A DNA stretch of 64,000 bases from Saitoella complicata NRRL Y-17804 (GCF_001661265.1 NW_017566994.1:496001-560000); one strand, 5' to 3'. Shown: positions 11,293 to 22,048, counted from the stretch's first letter. The notes: generated from the sequence alone by a model not told the origin. Made by a program: numbers and translations.

Positions 11293-12317
11293 CTATGTGC
11301 TTACGATACCCTCGGCATCAACTTCGACGTCACCAGCCTCGTCAGTCTTAGAAAATGCCGGGGTTGGGGCTTCGATTTCTCCCATGATGCCACTCAAAAC
11401 CTCGGCGGCCTTCTTGTGATAATCAAGCTGGGCTTGCACAAGTTGCTGCAAGGCTCCGGTAGCTTCCTGGCTGTCCAATACGTTCTTCATAACACCACTT
11501 GCTTCCTCAACTGCAGCGACAAAGTTGTCCTCGGCCTGCTCAATCTCGACACGCGCGGCATCCGCCCGTTCAGGTTTAGCGGAACGAGCGGAAGCCTTCG
11601 CTGCATCAAGCGTAAGACGGGCATTCTGAACCGATTTGCGAGCGCGGGCGGCAAATTGGAGGTTGATGGACAAAGCCGTGTTGATGGTTGCATTGAAGCG
11701 AGAATGAATTTGGTCGTCCTGCTGCAGGCGGGCCTCCCCAACCTTTTCCTCAGCATCGGCCACCTTGGACAAGGCAGCTCCGAATGGGTCTGAGGTACCC
11801 AAGAGGTCGGCTGAAGCATAAGCGGCACGAGCAAGGGCGTGCGCAAGGGTCTTCGGCTGACCTTTAGGTCCCGCCTTGACAAGGGCAGCCTGGGCTTCGG
11901 CAGCAGTGTGAGCCTGGGAGAGCGACTGGAACTTGTCCTGCACTTGCTTAGAAAAGTCGGTGAAAGACTCCTTCAAGTGAACAGGATAGTCATATCCCTC
12001 GTTGGCGTAAGTAGAAGTAATGCCAAGAAGTTTCTGGTGAACAGCCTTCAACGCATCAACGCGGCGTTCAAGATCAAGATATCTGTCGAGACGTTAGAAA
12101 CCTTCTGGATCAGTTGTAAGAAGACTCACTCTTGGGGCAATTCTGTCTTCTCAACGTCGGAAGCACCAATGCGCTCCTTGGCCCATTGAGTCGTACGCCT
12201 AGCGAAAGGAGTGAAGGAGGAGAAGGACGATTGGACGGACTGGATGTCGACAGACTGGATAGAGGACTGAAGGCCAGACTGGATCTTGCTGAGGTTGATG
12301 TTCTTGAAAGCGTCCAT
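11293..12317 (-). CDS. PIL1: Eisosome core BAR-domain protein (Pil1/Lsp1)
   Basis: Pil1/Lsp1 proteins polymerise into furrows (eisosomes) under the plasma membrane. Two exons, complement(11293..12082, 12130..12317), give 325 aa, close to the usual 320-340. The start carries the conserved region FTPFARRTTQWAKERIG. Then YLDLERRVDALKAVHQKLL leads into an alpha-helical BAR region rich in A, K, E and Q through about residue 265. The tail is acidic and carries few aromatic residues. Codon use looks strongly biased (CTC, GTC, AAG), as expected for an abundant protein. I cannot separate Pil1 from Lsp1 by eye; a single basidiomycete-type Pil1 is likely. Confidence 0.94.
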
Positions 12318-12524
12318 TGCAATTGTTGTAGTGGTGGAGTACGATAAGGTTGGTGTAACGACGTCGCCGGCGCGGGCTGGCGTGTGCCTGGATGCTGGAG
12401 TCGGGTACGCCTGGTAGCAATGCTTATTTATAGTAACACAAGTGAATGGATTTCAAGAACATGCAAAAGGATAGAGGCAAGGAAGAAGGCGGAGACTGAC
12501 ATTTTGGCAGTGATAACTACCTGT

Positions 12525-14125
12525 TTACCACATGAATCTTTGCACCTCGCCTGGTACATGACTCCATTCAAATGGTCTGTAAATGAACATCCATACCGTG
12601 AGCGCTGATATCAGCTCATGCCATACGTACTCCATAAATGACCTGCTTGAATTCCTAGGTTTGATGTGGAGCCGCCAAATCAAGTAGGGCAGAATGAAGT
12701 ATCTGAATTCCAGAAGCGGACTTGGAATCAGTGTCAGAGCCGTTGCGCCACAGAATGCCATCATGAAAAGTACTGACTGAGCTGTAGCAAGCTCCCGCAG
12801 CGTCAACCAGATAACGCCGAAGTACACTGGTACAGCGGCGTAACGTGCCAGTGCATGTGCCGAGATTGTACGGCGCCATATATAGAAGACGTAGTGGCGG
12901 TTGTCAGCGAGGATGAAAGGATGTACTCTAGTGTTGTAATGGACAGCAGCAATCATAACACCAAGTAGCAATGCGGTAGAAATAACCATTTGTGAGGTAC
13001 CGAGCCTGCTCCTGAGAAATTGAGGCAGGAGTGAAGGCGTGAGAAGAAGAGGGAAACTGAAAAATGCTGCGAAGACGGCAAGATAGAAAAGCTGCGGAAT
13101 ATGCAATCCTGCGATGTGATTTGACTTGTCACCTTGTGTGTGTTAGCCGAGAACATTACAGGGATATGAGAGTCATACCGAGGACGATGCCTCCGTTCCA
13201 GGCAAGAAAAACGACGAAGGCAACCAGAACTGGGATATACCACGTGACAGCCTTTATCGTTTTGCACCAGTGCAGGCCGGCAATACGTGCCAAGGACCAC
13301 GTAGACTTAAAATAGGTCTCTGGGAAAGAGGCGTGAACCGCAACTGGGTTTACGAGAAGTGGTCTGCCGTCTTCTTTCTCTTCTTGAAGGTCGCGGAGAA
13401 GCGAGATAAACATAACAAACGCAACCCAGATCACATTGGTCTGTCGGAAGGCTAGACTCACCAGACTGAACTGCGTTTCTGAATCAGTTTTTGCACATCA
13501 AAGGTACAGCTCCCAGACGTACTAGAGCGCTTCTCCAACGTCTCTTCTCCAAGGCGTCAAGGTAAGCAAGAAGCACGGCTATTGTTGACGGCACGTCCGT
13601 ATAATACAGCATCCCAAAGAATGTAGACATTGGGAACGTCGCAATGAGCTTGCTATATTCAATCTGGCTTGCCGAAGCGCCGGCGTGTATTCGTCTGTAA
13701 AGTTTCGCTATCAATTCGGGCAGTATGACAACCGCAAGCAAGAAATTCGGGAATCGGAAGCTGAGGATCGATTTTATATAGTAGGATATGGGCAACGCCT
13801 TCATCATCCAATGCGCAGCCGTAGAGAGAGCGTATCTGGTCAGCATATATCAGTGAACGGATTCGATTTGTGCGGGTGAACTGCATACAGTCCCGGCGGT
13901 GTCGTCAGCTTTGGATCCCAAGTCCAGTAATCCCCTTCGATGTATCTCAGAGCTTGCGGAATGTGGAAGATTTCATCCTTTGCGGAAGTCAGAAACGGCG
14001 TCCATGACCAGCGAACGACGTACCATGTAGGGTTCGGGGACATGCTCTTGGATAAGACCGAAAGCGAGGACTGCGGCTGCTTGGTGCGCTCGGAGCGGCA
14101 CTGTCGATGGCTGTACTCCAAACAT
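12525..14125 (-). CDS. ALG10: Dol-P-Glc:Glc2Man9GlcNAc2-PP-Dol alpha-1,2-glucosyltransferase
   Basis: ALG10 (DIE2) adds the terminal glucose to the lipid-linked N-glycan precursor in the ER lumen. Five exons, complement(12525..13132, 13179..13470, 13523..13835, 13889..13977, 14024..14125), give 467 aa. The family signature runs across the first intron: [16 protein letters not shown], then [12 protein letters not shown]. Later come [56 protein letters not shown] and [14 protein letters not shown], all typical of ALG10. Many hydrophobic segments fit a polytopic ER enzyme. Introns are 46-53 nt. It is tandem with PIL1 and divergent from the TMEM97-like gene, both ER-related, with 167 bp between ATGs. 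Confidence 0.94.
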
Positions 14126-14292
14126 TCCAGTTGATCTTTGACCTCAATGTCTACAGAACGTCCAAATGAGCGTGCCCAATACAGCGCGTCGCCGTATGTG
14201 CGACGCGTTCCTTGCCCGAGATGTTCCCCACAGACGGCCCTGCAAGCGTATGAGCATATATACCGTTTATGTGCGGTGCGGTATCTCCAGGA

Positions 14293-14945
14293 ATGACATT
14301 CAAGCCAAAGACTCGCGGTTGGCTGGATAAGCTGTACTTGGTATACTTCATCCAGCACATTCCGCCGACGCTGCTCATCGACCTGTCACCTCTGTACCCT
14401 GATGCACTTACTCCTCCATGGATGAAAGATCTGAGGAGTTGGTACGTCACTACATACAAGGACCCTTTGATTGGATCGCAGTCCTACCCGGGAGGCGTAC
14501 GTCGTATATTCGAAGTGTGTTATCCACATGCTGACAGCATTTCTGTCATAGTGGTTTACAGCTTTCCTTGCATACGAGGCACTCTTTCAGCTTCCCTTCT
14601 TCTTCTACGCTGCTTTCGAACTATGGAAAGGTACCACCTACCTCTGCGTGCAATGCCGGACGTACGCATTGACAAGAGCTGTCGCTGACTGAATCTGCTT
14701 CAGGTGCCAAGGATGTCTACCTTCCGTTACTAATTTATGGTATCCACGTTACCACTACGACATCAGCTTGCCTGGGTGAATTGCTGTCCTTCAAGGATCA
14801 CATATTAGCCATGCCCGAGAAAGCGACGCTACTAGCGTTCTATCTACCATACATTCTGATCCCTATTCTTATGTCGTGGGACATGTGGGGTAGGATAAAA
14901 GAGGGCTTGCGTGGTGCCAGCAATAGCAGGAAAAAACACGCTTAG
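14293..14945 (+). CDS. TMEM97/sigma-2 receptor-like EXPERA protein
   Basis: Four-helix EXPERA-domain membrane protein; animal relatives handle sterol trafficking, but no function is established for this one. Exons: join(14293..14496, 14552..14630, 14704..14945), 174 aa. Motifs: [22 protein letters not shown] in helix 1, [17 protein letters not shown] in helix 2, [21 protein letters not shown] in helix 3, and [19 protein letters not shown] in helix 4. The C-terminus ends KKHA, a dilysine ER-retrieval signal (KKXX). This fits its ER-membrane neighbours ALG10 and ARV1, though neighbourhood alone is weak evidence of shared function. The second intron, 73 nt, is the longest in this block. Confidence 0.9.
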
Positions 14946-15085
14946 AGCAATGCTTTGAATAGATCCGAATTCCGAAGCTGAAAAGCTCAATATAGTGAAA
15001 ATCTGCATGCCCGTGCGGCAATATATGCGACCTGCGCCCTCCTCAGAACAGACTGGAAACATGACACGAACGTCGACTAAACTGT

Positions 15086-15458
15086 TCAATCCACCATTTC
15101 TGGACGTAAATCCGATCTGCGAGGTTGAATGAGGCTGTAACTCTGAATCAGCGGGTGTTTTCGACAACGTGTGTGACGAGAATACATACGGATGCAGCTG
15201 TGCAAGATAGGTGATGGCCCACACCAGGTACATCGATACCATGGACAGGATCAAAGTTGATCGCCAAACACTGAAGCATGCGTTAGAACACGCACATCTG
15301 GTTTGGGAGAAGACTCACGACTGGTTGTCTCCTTTTGGTGCAAAGACGTAAGCTGCGACACTTGCAACGGCAACGACGATGGCGACAAGAACAATAATCC
15401 ACCTGCACAGCTGTTAGCAGACGAAAGAGAAGGAGTCTGTGAGCATATACCCGCTCAT
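15086..15458 (-). CDS. VMA9: V-type H+-ATPase subunit e (Vma9)
   Basis: Small membrane subunit of the V-ATPase Vo sector. It exists only after splicing: complement(15086..15134, 15190..15270, 15319..15402, 15451..15458), exactly 73 aa, the same length as yeast Vma9. The first exon is 8 nt. Sequence features: MSGWIIVLVAIVVAVASVAAY (helix 1), then a second helix with MYLVWAITYLAQLHPLIQPRR, which is nearly invariant in the family, and a short tail. Two AG acceptors compete before exon 4. The distal one (15135) is chosen because it restores HPLIQPRRSDL. It is convergent with the TMEM97-like gene and divergent from ATP20. Confidence 0.93.
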
Positions 15459-15667
15459 GACATTCGACTTGTCTTCGCTGTGGACTGAAGGCAGCGCCGT
15501 GATACGGGAGCGCGGGGGATCAGGGGCAGGCAGGCAGACCCTCGCTACGCTCTATGCGGCCTGGCAGCCAATTGCACCCCGGGATCAGTTGGACAACCAG
15601 TCAGCAGTAAAGTGCTCCACCAAGGCAATCCCTCGATTCTTCCACCTTCAGTCTTCAATCTTCAATC

Positions 15668-16250
15668 ATGCTTAGATTCGGTGTCCGCGCTGCTCTCCGT
15701 CAACAGTCCCGCGCCCTTGTGCGTAACGAGTCTACTACCACCAAGGCTGCTGAGGCTGCCAAGGACACCGCCTCGAAGGCTCAGGATGCTGCTCAGAAGG
15801 CTCAGGAACAGGCAAAGGCTCTTGGTGTCAAGGCAACTGCCTTCGTCGGATCTGCATCTAGCCAGGCGAGCGGTTTCGTCGGCAAGGTTCTGTGTAAGTG
15901 GATAGCCGTTCGGCCGGTACGCTGTGATCGTGTCATATTAATTCTTTTGCGCAGCCTTCAAGGACCCTGTCCTTTACTGGGGCAAGGTCGGTGGTGAGAT
16001 TGCCAAGCAGGTCTACACTAAGGAGAAGATGAGCCCTCCCAACGTCGTCGAGGCTCAGTCTGCCGTCCAGAACGTTTTGACCCAGCTCCGCAACCCGGAA
16101 ACCTTCAAGAACGCTTCTCAGCAAGATTACATTAAGTGGGTTGTTTACGCAATTGAGTTGATGGGTTTCTTCGCTGTTGGTGAGATGATCGGTCGCAGAA
16201 ACATGGTCGGTTATGATGTGCCTGGATTGAAGGAAGAGCACCATCATTAG
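15668..16250 (+). CDS. ATP20: Mitochondrial F1Fo-ATP synthase subunit g
   Basis: Subunit g helps ATP synthase dimerise in the inner membrane. Exons: join(15668..15893, 15955..16250), 173 aa. The N-terminus (MLRFGVRAALRQQSRALVR) is a mitochondrial presequence, followed by an alanine/lysine-rich stretch of A-K-x-x-A repeats. The conserved domain starts across the intron: SFKDPVLYWGKVGGEIAKQVY. It ends with the membrane helix YAIELMGFFAVGEMIGR, which carries the GxxxG-like spacing used for dimerisation. Codon bias is strong. Its stop lies only 81 bp from the convergent ROK1 stop. Confidence 0.94.
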
Positions 16251-16331
16251 AGTGTAACAAAAGAGATCGAGAGGATCATAGTGAAAAGATACGAAATTGA
16301 ACCATTGGGCTGTTATATATCTAGCACGTAC

Positions 16332-18020
16332 TCAGTCTGCTTCGTCTCCCTCATGGTCGCTAGCAGTGACAACTTCCTGCTGCGGCGCCTTCTTTTTCTT
16401 CGAATTCTCGATAATGTCCTTTTTATGCGCACGCTTTTCCTTGAAAACCTTGGGTTGTGTGGATATATTCCTTCGGTCAACAGGCTTCTTCTTCAACTTC
16501 TTTCTGGCTTCCTGGCTGGGCTTCTTGAGCTTCAAGAGCCAATCTTCCACTTCACAACCAGACTGCCTCATGACGTTGACAATTGACTTCAAGTACTCGG
16601 CATCATCCTTCGTAAAATACGTGACGGCTTCACCACGACGACCGGCACGTCCAGTACGGCCGATCCTGTGGACATAAGATTGCACTGACTGGGGAAAATC
16701 ATAATTGATGACCAAGTTGACTCCCTTGAAGTCAATACCACGAGCCATGACGTCTGTAGCGATCAGAATCCAAATTTGGCCTTCACGAAACTTGTCAATG
16801 ACAGCATCTCTTTGAGCCTTTGTCCGCTCTCCGTGAATTACGTCGACATTCAATCCATCATACACCAACTCATGGAACAATGCCTTTGCACGCTCGATGC
16901 TTTGCACAAACACCAAGCAAGGGGGCTTAAGACCACCGGTCTGCACGAGATTGCGAATGGCTATGAGTTTTCCCTGTTCATTTCCAGCATACACAAGTTT
17001 TTGGTCAATGGTCTCAGCGGCAGCCTCCTTTGAACCAATGATAACACGGACTGGATCCTTCATGACGGTGTTCGCAAGCTGTTCGATGGACGATGGCAGA
17101 GTTGCAGAGAACAGTGCCTTCTGCAACGCCGGTGACGAGCATGCAGCTAGAATCTCATCTGTCTGCTCCAGAAAACCCAGTTCAAACAACTTGTCCGCTT
17201 CGTCCATGATGAGGTGTCGTACATTGCTGAGATCGATGGACTCCTGCTGCAGAGCATGAACCAAACGCAACGGTGTGGAGATCAAGATATCAAACTTCTG
17301 TCGCAGTTCAGGGGCTTGTGCCTGTGTAGCCGCCGTAGCCTTCGTCAACATGCAAACCTTCATTCCCCTTCCCTCGGTCAGCTTCTTGACCTCGTTGTAG
17401 ATCTGTTGCGCCAACTCGCGTGTTGGAGAGATGATTAAAGCACGGAAGCCCGCAGACTCATGCGCCTTCAAATCCTGAACCATAGGCAACACGAACGCAA
17501 GTGTTTTACCACTTCCAGTTGGGGCGATGGCAAGCAAATCGCGTTTGTGCAAAAGAATAGGGATGGCCTGCATCTGAATGGGTGTAGGCTTGTTGAAGTT
17601 ATACTTGTCCAGATTTCGTTTAAGAAACGAACGAAGTTCGAACCGAGAAAGAAGGTCGGAGAATGATGCAAAAGGATATGGAACGTCGGTACCTGTGACC
17701 TTGATGCGATTTGCTTTTCGGTGAGCGTTGGCTTCCTCGGCGGTGGTGATTGTCGTCAACGACCCGTTTGCTGCGTGGTCATCGTTATGGTTTCGCTTTC
17801 GCTTCTTGGATAGTGACCCTTCATCCGCCGTAACAGAGGCAGATGGCTGGGTTGCAGCTGTATGGAAGAAGTCGAGCTCTCTTTCGATGTCCTTCTCCGC
17901 TCGTGCAGCCTCGGCAGGATCCCTACGTGCAGGTTGTGCGTTGAACAGTTCGTGATCCCTAGCAAACTTGCCGTTCTTCTTGAATGAAGCACCGGCCCCG
18001 AGCAACCTGAAAGCATCCAT
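16332..18020 (-). CDS. ROK1: ATP-dependent RNA helicase ROK1 (DEAD box)
   Basis: DEAD-box helicase of early small-subunit rRNA processing in the nucleolus. One exon, 562 aa from the ATG at 18020 (MDAFRLLGAGASF), which matches the Rok1 start; in-frame upstream codons add no family sequence. Motifs in order: Q-motif near NFNKPTPIQMQAIP, APTGSGKT (I, near residue 166), PTRELAQQ (Ia), MDEADKLFELGF (II, near 272), SATLP (III), and HRIGRTGRAG (VI, near 450). The N-terminal 130 residues and the C-terminal tail (EARKKLKKKPVDRR) are basic and low-complexity, as in nucleolar helicases. Confidence 0.95.
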   Translation of the reverse strand: MDAFRLLGAGASFKKNGKFARDHELFNAQPARRDPAEAARAEKDIERELDFFHTAATQPSASVTADEGSLSKKRKRNHNDDHAANGSLTTITTAEEANAHRKANRIKVTGTDVPYPFASFSDLLSRFELRSFLKRNLDKYNFNKPTPIQMQAIPILLHKRDLLAIAPTGSGKTLAFVLPMVQDLKAHESAGFRALIISPTRELAQQIYNEVKKLTEGRGMKVCMLTKATAATQAQAPELRQKFDILISTPLRLVHALQQESIDLSNVRHLIMDEADKLFELGFLEQTDEILAACSSPALQKALFSATLPSSIEQLANTVMKDPVRVIIGSKEAAAETIDQKLVYAGNEQGKLIAIRNLVQTGGLKPPCLVFVQSIERAKALFHELVYDGLNVDVIHGERTKAQRDAVIDKFREGQIWILIATDVMARGIDFKGVNLVINYDFPQSVQSYVHRIGRTGRAGRRGEAVTYFTKDDAEYLKSIVNVMRQSGCEVEDWLLKLKKPSQEARKKLKKKPVDRRNISTQPKVFKEKRAHKKDIIENSKKKKAPQQEVVTASDHEGDEAD

Positions 18021-18457
18021 CCTTGTCGTTCTGCTTGACGCCGTTTTCCTGGGTTTTTTTCCAAAGTACACCGGTAGCCAGACGCCCCTCACGTGCCGTG
18101 TATCTTGGAGCAGGTGCTGCATCCCACTCCGTCCTCTGGTACAATGAGAACATCCGTTGTGTTTCTTTCAAAAATCTTCTGGTTTCATGTCTATCATTCA
18201 AGTCGCACTCCGCAGTCGAGCAGGCTTACGTCAACTATCGATAAGACGTACGTAAGTACGTACAGTACAGAACGATACGTTCGCCCCAGATCGGTAGGAT
18301 ACCTGAAAACATAAGCCGCACCCACCGCCAACTGGTTTCCGTTGAAGCTTACGCGAAGCTTGAGTATCCAGCAATTCTTCCGACATTTGCATATCCATCG
18401 CTCCTGATTGTCGTGGTACTTTCTATATTTGCATTTCTGACGTTAACACCGACGCCT
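18021..18457. other. Divergent intergenic region, ROK1/CLD1-type gene
   Basis: These 437 bp separate two divergent ATGs. The frame of the hydrolase stays open upstream of 18458 but contains no earlier in-frame ATG. A short run of TACGTAAGTACGTACAG-like repeats sits near 18250. Nothing else is recognised. Confidence 0.5.
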
Positions 18458-19663
18458 ATGGCATCTGTCCCACCCCGAGCTGCGTCCTCGACGAGCTCAG
18501 GCATGTTTCCCCTTTCCTTTGGCGAATCGTTTTCCCAGTGGTGGGCAACCTCGAAGTCTGCTCCCCGTTCTTCCGAGCATGCGATTCTGGCCACGCTCCC
18601 TTTCTTTCCAGGATCGGACGGGGTACGAAAGGCGACCTCATCGCAAGTTAAACTAAGCGGCCACAAGCAGCGTTATGTCAACGAATTTGCTATAGAGCAC
18701 GTCAATGGTTCTGAGTCCAACTCGAGCTCAATGGTGCTTCTGCATGGATATGGAGCAGGTCTTGGACTGTTCTACAGGAATTTTGACGATCTGTCAAAGT
18801 CGCCGGACTGGAAGCTATATGCATTGGATCTTCTTGGAATGGGAAATAGCGGTAGACCGCCGTTCAAAATACGCTCCAAGGACTCTCAGGCGAAGCTAGA
18901 TGAAGCAGAAGCTTTCTTCACGGACGCTCTAGAAGAATGGCGTCAAGAAAGGAAATTGGAGAAATTCACGCTGGCTGCGCATTCACTTGGAGGTTACTTG
19001 GGCGTCTCGTACGCTCTGAAATATCCTGAGAGAGTTGAAAAATTGATTCTTATATCTCCAGTGGGAATACCGGAAGATCCATATGCAATGGCTTCAACTC
19101 CCCCGACGGTGGATTCTGACGTCGATGCAGCGCCGCCTGCTGGTGACGAAGTAGATGCGTTGCCGGCTAGGTCGTCTTCATCAACAAACACTCCAAAGAG
19201 GCCGTATCCTAATTGGTTGACTTTTCTCTGGGAACGAAACTTTTCACCTTTCATGTTCGTACGACATGCTGGGCCCTTGGGCCCGAAGGTTATGAGCGCT
19301 TGGACACATCGCAGGTTTGCGTCTTTGCCTTCTGATCAGCAATCTCTTCTGCACACCTATATGTATAACGTCTTTCGCGGCCGCGGTTCTGGCGAATATG
19401 CCCTGGGCGTTTTGCTTGCACCAGGAGCTTATGCCAGACGACCGCTCCTGCATCGGGTGTCACAACTTAAGTGTCCTACGCTCTGGATGTACGGGAGTCA
19501 TGATTGGATGGATGCTAATGCGGGTCGTGAAGCAGCGGCCATCATGCAGAGGCAAGGCGTCAAGGCTGAACATGTTGTTGTACCACGTAGTGGTCATCAC
19601 ATCTACCTGGATAATCCAGAAGGCTTCAATCGCGCGGTGTTGAAGTTCAGGGATGGACCTTGA
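18458..19663 (+). CDS. Alpha/beta-hydrolase of the CLD1/ABHD4-5 group (phospholipid deacylase)
   Basis: Fungal relatives (Cld1) remove acyl chains from cardiolipin in mitochondria. Single exon, 401 aa. Oxyanion-side motif LLHGYGAGLG near residue 90; nucleophile elbow AAHSLGGY with Ser about 176 (note A-x-S-x-G rather than G-x-S-x-G); acid region YGSHDWMD near 347; and catalytic-His block SGHHIYLDNPEGF near 378, which also fits the HX4D motif of this group. A low-complexity insert at about 210-245 is rich in P, S, T and A. The first 60 residues are poor in acids and could be a targeting sequence. The substrate is inferred from family only. Confidence 0.85.
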   Translation: MASVPPRAASSTSSGMFPLSFGESFSQWWATSKSAPRSSEHAILATLPFFPGSDGVRKATSSQVKLSGHKQRYVNEFAIEHVNGSESNSSSMVLLHGYGAGLGLFYRNFDDLSKSPDWKLYALDLLGMGNSGRPPFKIRSKDSQAKLDEAEAFFTDALEEWRQERKLEKFTLAAHSLGGYLGVSYALKYPERVEKLILISPVGIPEDPYAMASTPPTVDSDVDAAPPAGDEVDALPARSSSSTNTPKRPYPNWLTFLWERNFSPFMFVRHAGPLGPKVMSAWTHRRFASLPSDQQSLLHTYMYNVFRGRGSGEYALGVLLAPGAYARRPLLHRVSQLKCPTLWMYGSHDWMDANAGREAAAIMQRQGVKAEHVVVPRSGHHIYLDNPEGFNRAVLKFRDGP

Positions 19664-20593
19664 TTCTGAAGTAGCTGGTCAGCTTCCAGGTACGAGTAGC
19701 CATTGCTACTCATGCTTATGCGAATATACATAGAAACCTACATTTAGGGATACGTACGAGCTTGTCATTGAGCTGCAGAGCACTAGCGCTTCCCTTGCGA
19801 TACACCATTCACACGGGTACGGTTGGCCCACCACACTAGGTATGATCTTCCCCCATACATTTGCCTACGTCCCACATGTCCCTCCCTACAAACGTGAAAT
19901 TCTATTGGGGTAAGTATTGGGCTTACATGCTCGTGTAATGGAGCACACACGCTTGAAAGTGCATCATCCCAGCTCCTGTACATCAAAAGCTGAAGCCGTT
20001 TCACTCCCAAAAGTATCCTTATGCCCCCTTCCGCCGAGTTTGACGGTCCATGCCTACGGAGTCATCGCTCGCGTAATCTATCGGGCCCCTTGTGATGACC
20101 GCTCGAGCGCTCGAGCAATGAACGCATCCTAAATTGCACCGGCCCAACCCAGCCGCGCACAGCGGAATCAGGAGAGGTTCACGTCCTCATCGTCTGTTGA
20201 ACCTTGACGGCACAACAATCAACCATGAGAGAGGTGACCAGCAGCTGGATCGACAAGGCTTTTGCTTTCCGGTACGGTATACGCGTATGGCTACACAACA
20301 ACTGCGCCATGTCAGATATTGTGTTCCGAGACACCTTCTAAGTCCTCGACAGCGATAGCATCCGAAACAACTCCACTTGCTATACCCGTGGCCCAAAAAA
20401 GTCGGCGTGAGGGCCGGCGAGGAAGCTGGTAAAGTTAGAAGTTGGAAATTCGCTGAAACGATTTAAAAAACCGTCTTATTTAAAGCCAATAAAGACATGT
20501 TTAAGAGGACAACTCCCTAACTACTGTATTCGCGGGGGTCCTTCCTGAGTGCCCCACCGGTAACACCCCCCTCCTCACCCTCGCAAGTAAACC
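19664..20593. other. Gene-free stretch at the left edge of the repeat island
   Basis: About 930 bp follow the hydrolase stop and contain only short open frames with no recognisable domain. I found no tRNA signature and no clear repeat. The last 150 bp before the transposase stop are probably the 3' part of the Tc1/mariner copy, but no inverted terminal repeat is obvious. Confidence 0.45.
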
Positions 20594-21326
20594 TCAATGC
20601 CTTGTATGACCCCCCTTAACATCATACAGGTCCTTCACCCTCTGGGGCATCGATTCAATGAGCTTCCGGAGGTATTTGAGCGGAATCTTTTCCCATTCCT
20701 CCAACGTCCACTCCCAAAGTTCATCGAGGTCTTTTGCAACCGCAGCTTGCTTTTCCAGACGTTTGAAGATCAGGCACCACAAGTCCTCAATGGGGTTCAT
20801 ATCAGGTGAGTATGCCAGCCAGGCTAGGACTCTGTATCCTTCCCTTTCATAGGATTCTTTGCAGTCGGGCGTGTGAAACTTGGCGTCGTTGTCATGCTGG
20901 ATTGTGAGATTGATGTCGGCTTCTCTGAACTCCCGAAGCTTGGGAAGTAGAAAGTCTTCAACGAAGTCACGCATCACGAACTTGTCGACCGTTGGAACCT
21001 GCGAACGAGCGAGTTTTCTGGCCCCCCACCAGCACATTCCACCAAACACGGAGATACTCCCACCACCAGAATGCATCCGAGGAATGAATTCATTCTCCCT
21101 AGGAGGATCTGAGGACGTCCAGAACAAGGGCTGTTGCGGTAGGAGGCTGTCTTCCACCAATGGTTAGTGATATCCTCCAATGTCTTCTCTTGACAAGACA
21201 CTGCTCCTCAATCTTCTCCTTTGGGATTTGGGCTTTTGTGAGGGCCACAATCTGAGCACGACGGTATGGTCTCTCTTCATGCAAAAGCTCGCTGTATGGG
21301 ATGTCTTCTATGTTGAGATCTGGCAT
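20594..21326 (-). mobile_element. Tc1/mariner transposon relic (DD34E transposase)
   Basis: Cut-and-paste DNA transposon remnant. The C-terminal part (20594-21160) reads through: an HSGGGSISVFGGMCWWG strand typical of Tc1 transposases, then the second catalytic Asp in QHDND and the Glu in YSPDMNPIEDLW. Exactly 34 residues lie between them, giving the Tc1-type DD34E spacing. The N-terminal part (from ATG 21326, MPDLNIEDIPYSELL, with helix-turn-helix RRAQIVALTKAQIPKEKIEEQ) is in another frame. Between them the second DNA-binding helix and the first catalytic Asp seem to be missing, so the copy is internally deleted as well as frameshifted. I could not define the terminal repeats or the TA duplication, so true ends are unknown. 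Confidence 0.85.
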
Positions 21327-22048
21327 GTTGGGTGTGAGGGTTTGAGAACACAGTGCTCTGCAGATAACCTTATTCCCAGATATGACACCGCCAAGTAGTC
21401 TCTCTATCTCCTTCAATTTTGGCAAGTTAGAATTTCTACGCTCGTCGCGGTCGACTTTTTTCAGCTGCACAGACCTACCTCAGCTTTCAAAACCAGACAA
21501 GACAAACGAGGTCGGACTGTCTACGACGCATTTATGCCCATGCAAACCCGCATTCACCTCATAATCACACTGGAATATATGCTGAGATCATGTAGAGGCA
21601 CCTGCTTCCATGAAGTGCCCACGATCCGGCATCTGAGTAAGGCTCGGGTGATCTCAGCGCTTCTGTGGATCACTCTCATCTACCAAGAACTTCCCCTACG
21701 CCGTCAGACAGACTTGTTCGGCCATATGATCCACACAGCACCTAAGTTGTCCGCACACCTTACATATAAACCCCCGGTACATCTTACAAGTCTCCGTCCG
21801 ACAGCTGTACCATCCGCTAGAATGCCAACAAACACAATGATGTAATTACTACTATCACTGCCATAATAAACCGAATGCAGCCATAACCTAGCGGCATGTG
21901 CTCGTGGATTCACTTACTCGTATGAAGTAGTCTCGAAAACCGGAAGCAAAATTACACGAGCGCCAGGTTCGTAGGGTATCGAAATCCTATGCTACTAACA
22001 AGATATTCTGGGATTCCCATACCTTCTCAAGTCGTAGGGCAGGATACG
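21327..22048. other. Gene-free stretch within the repeat island
   Basis: About 720 bp with no recognisable gene. From about 21,990 it contains GGGATTCCCATACC and GTCGTAGGGC blocks that recur near 22,675-22,705 and, more loosely, near 26,990. It therefore already belongs to the dispersed repeat family described for 22,049-22,944. Confidence 0.45.

Noticed and set aside
20134-20396. Overlapping 70-codon open frames on both strands
   Set aside because: No domain, no splice-consistent extension, and mirrored on both strands, as expected of chance.
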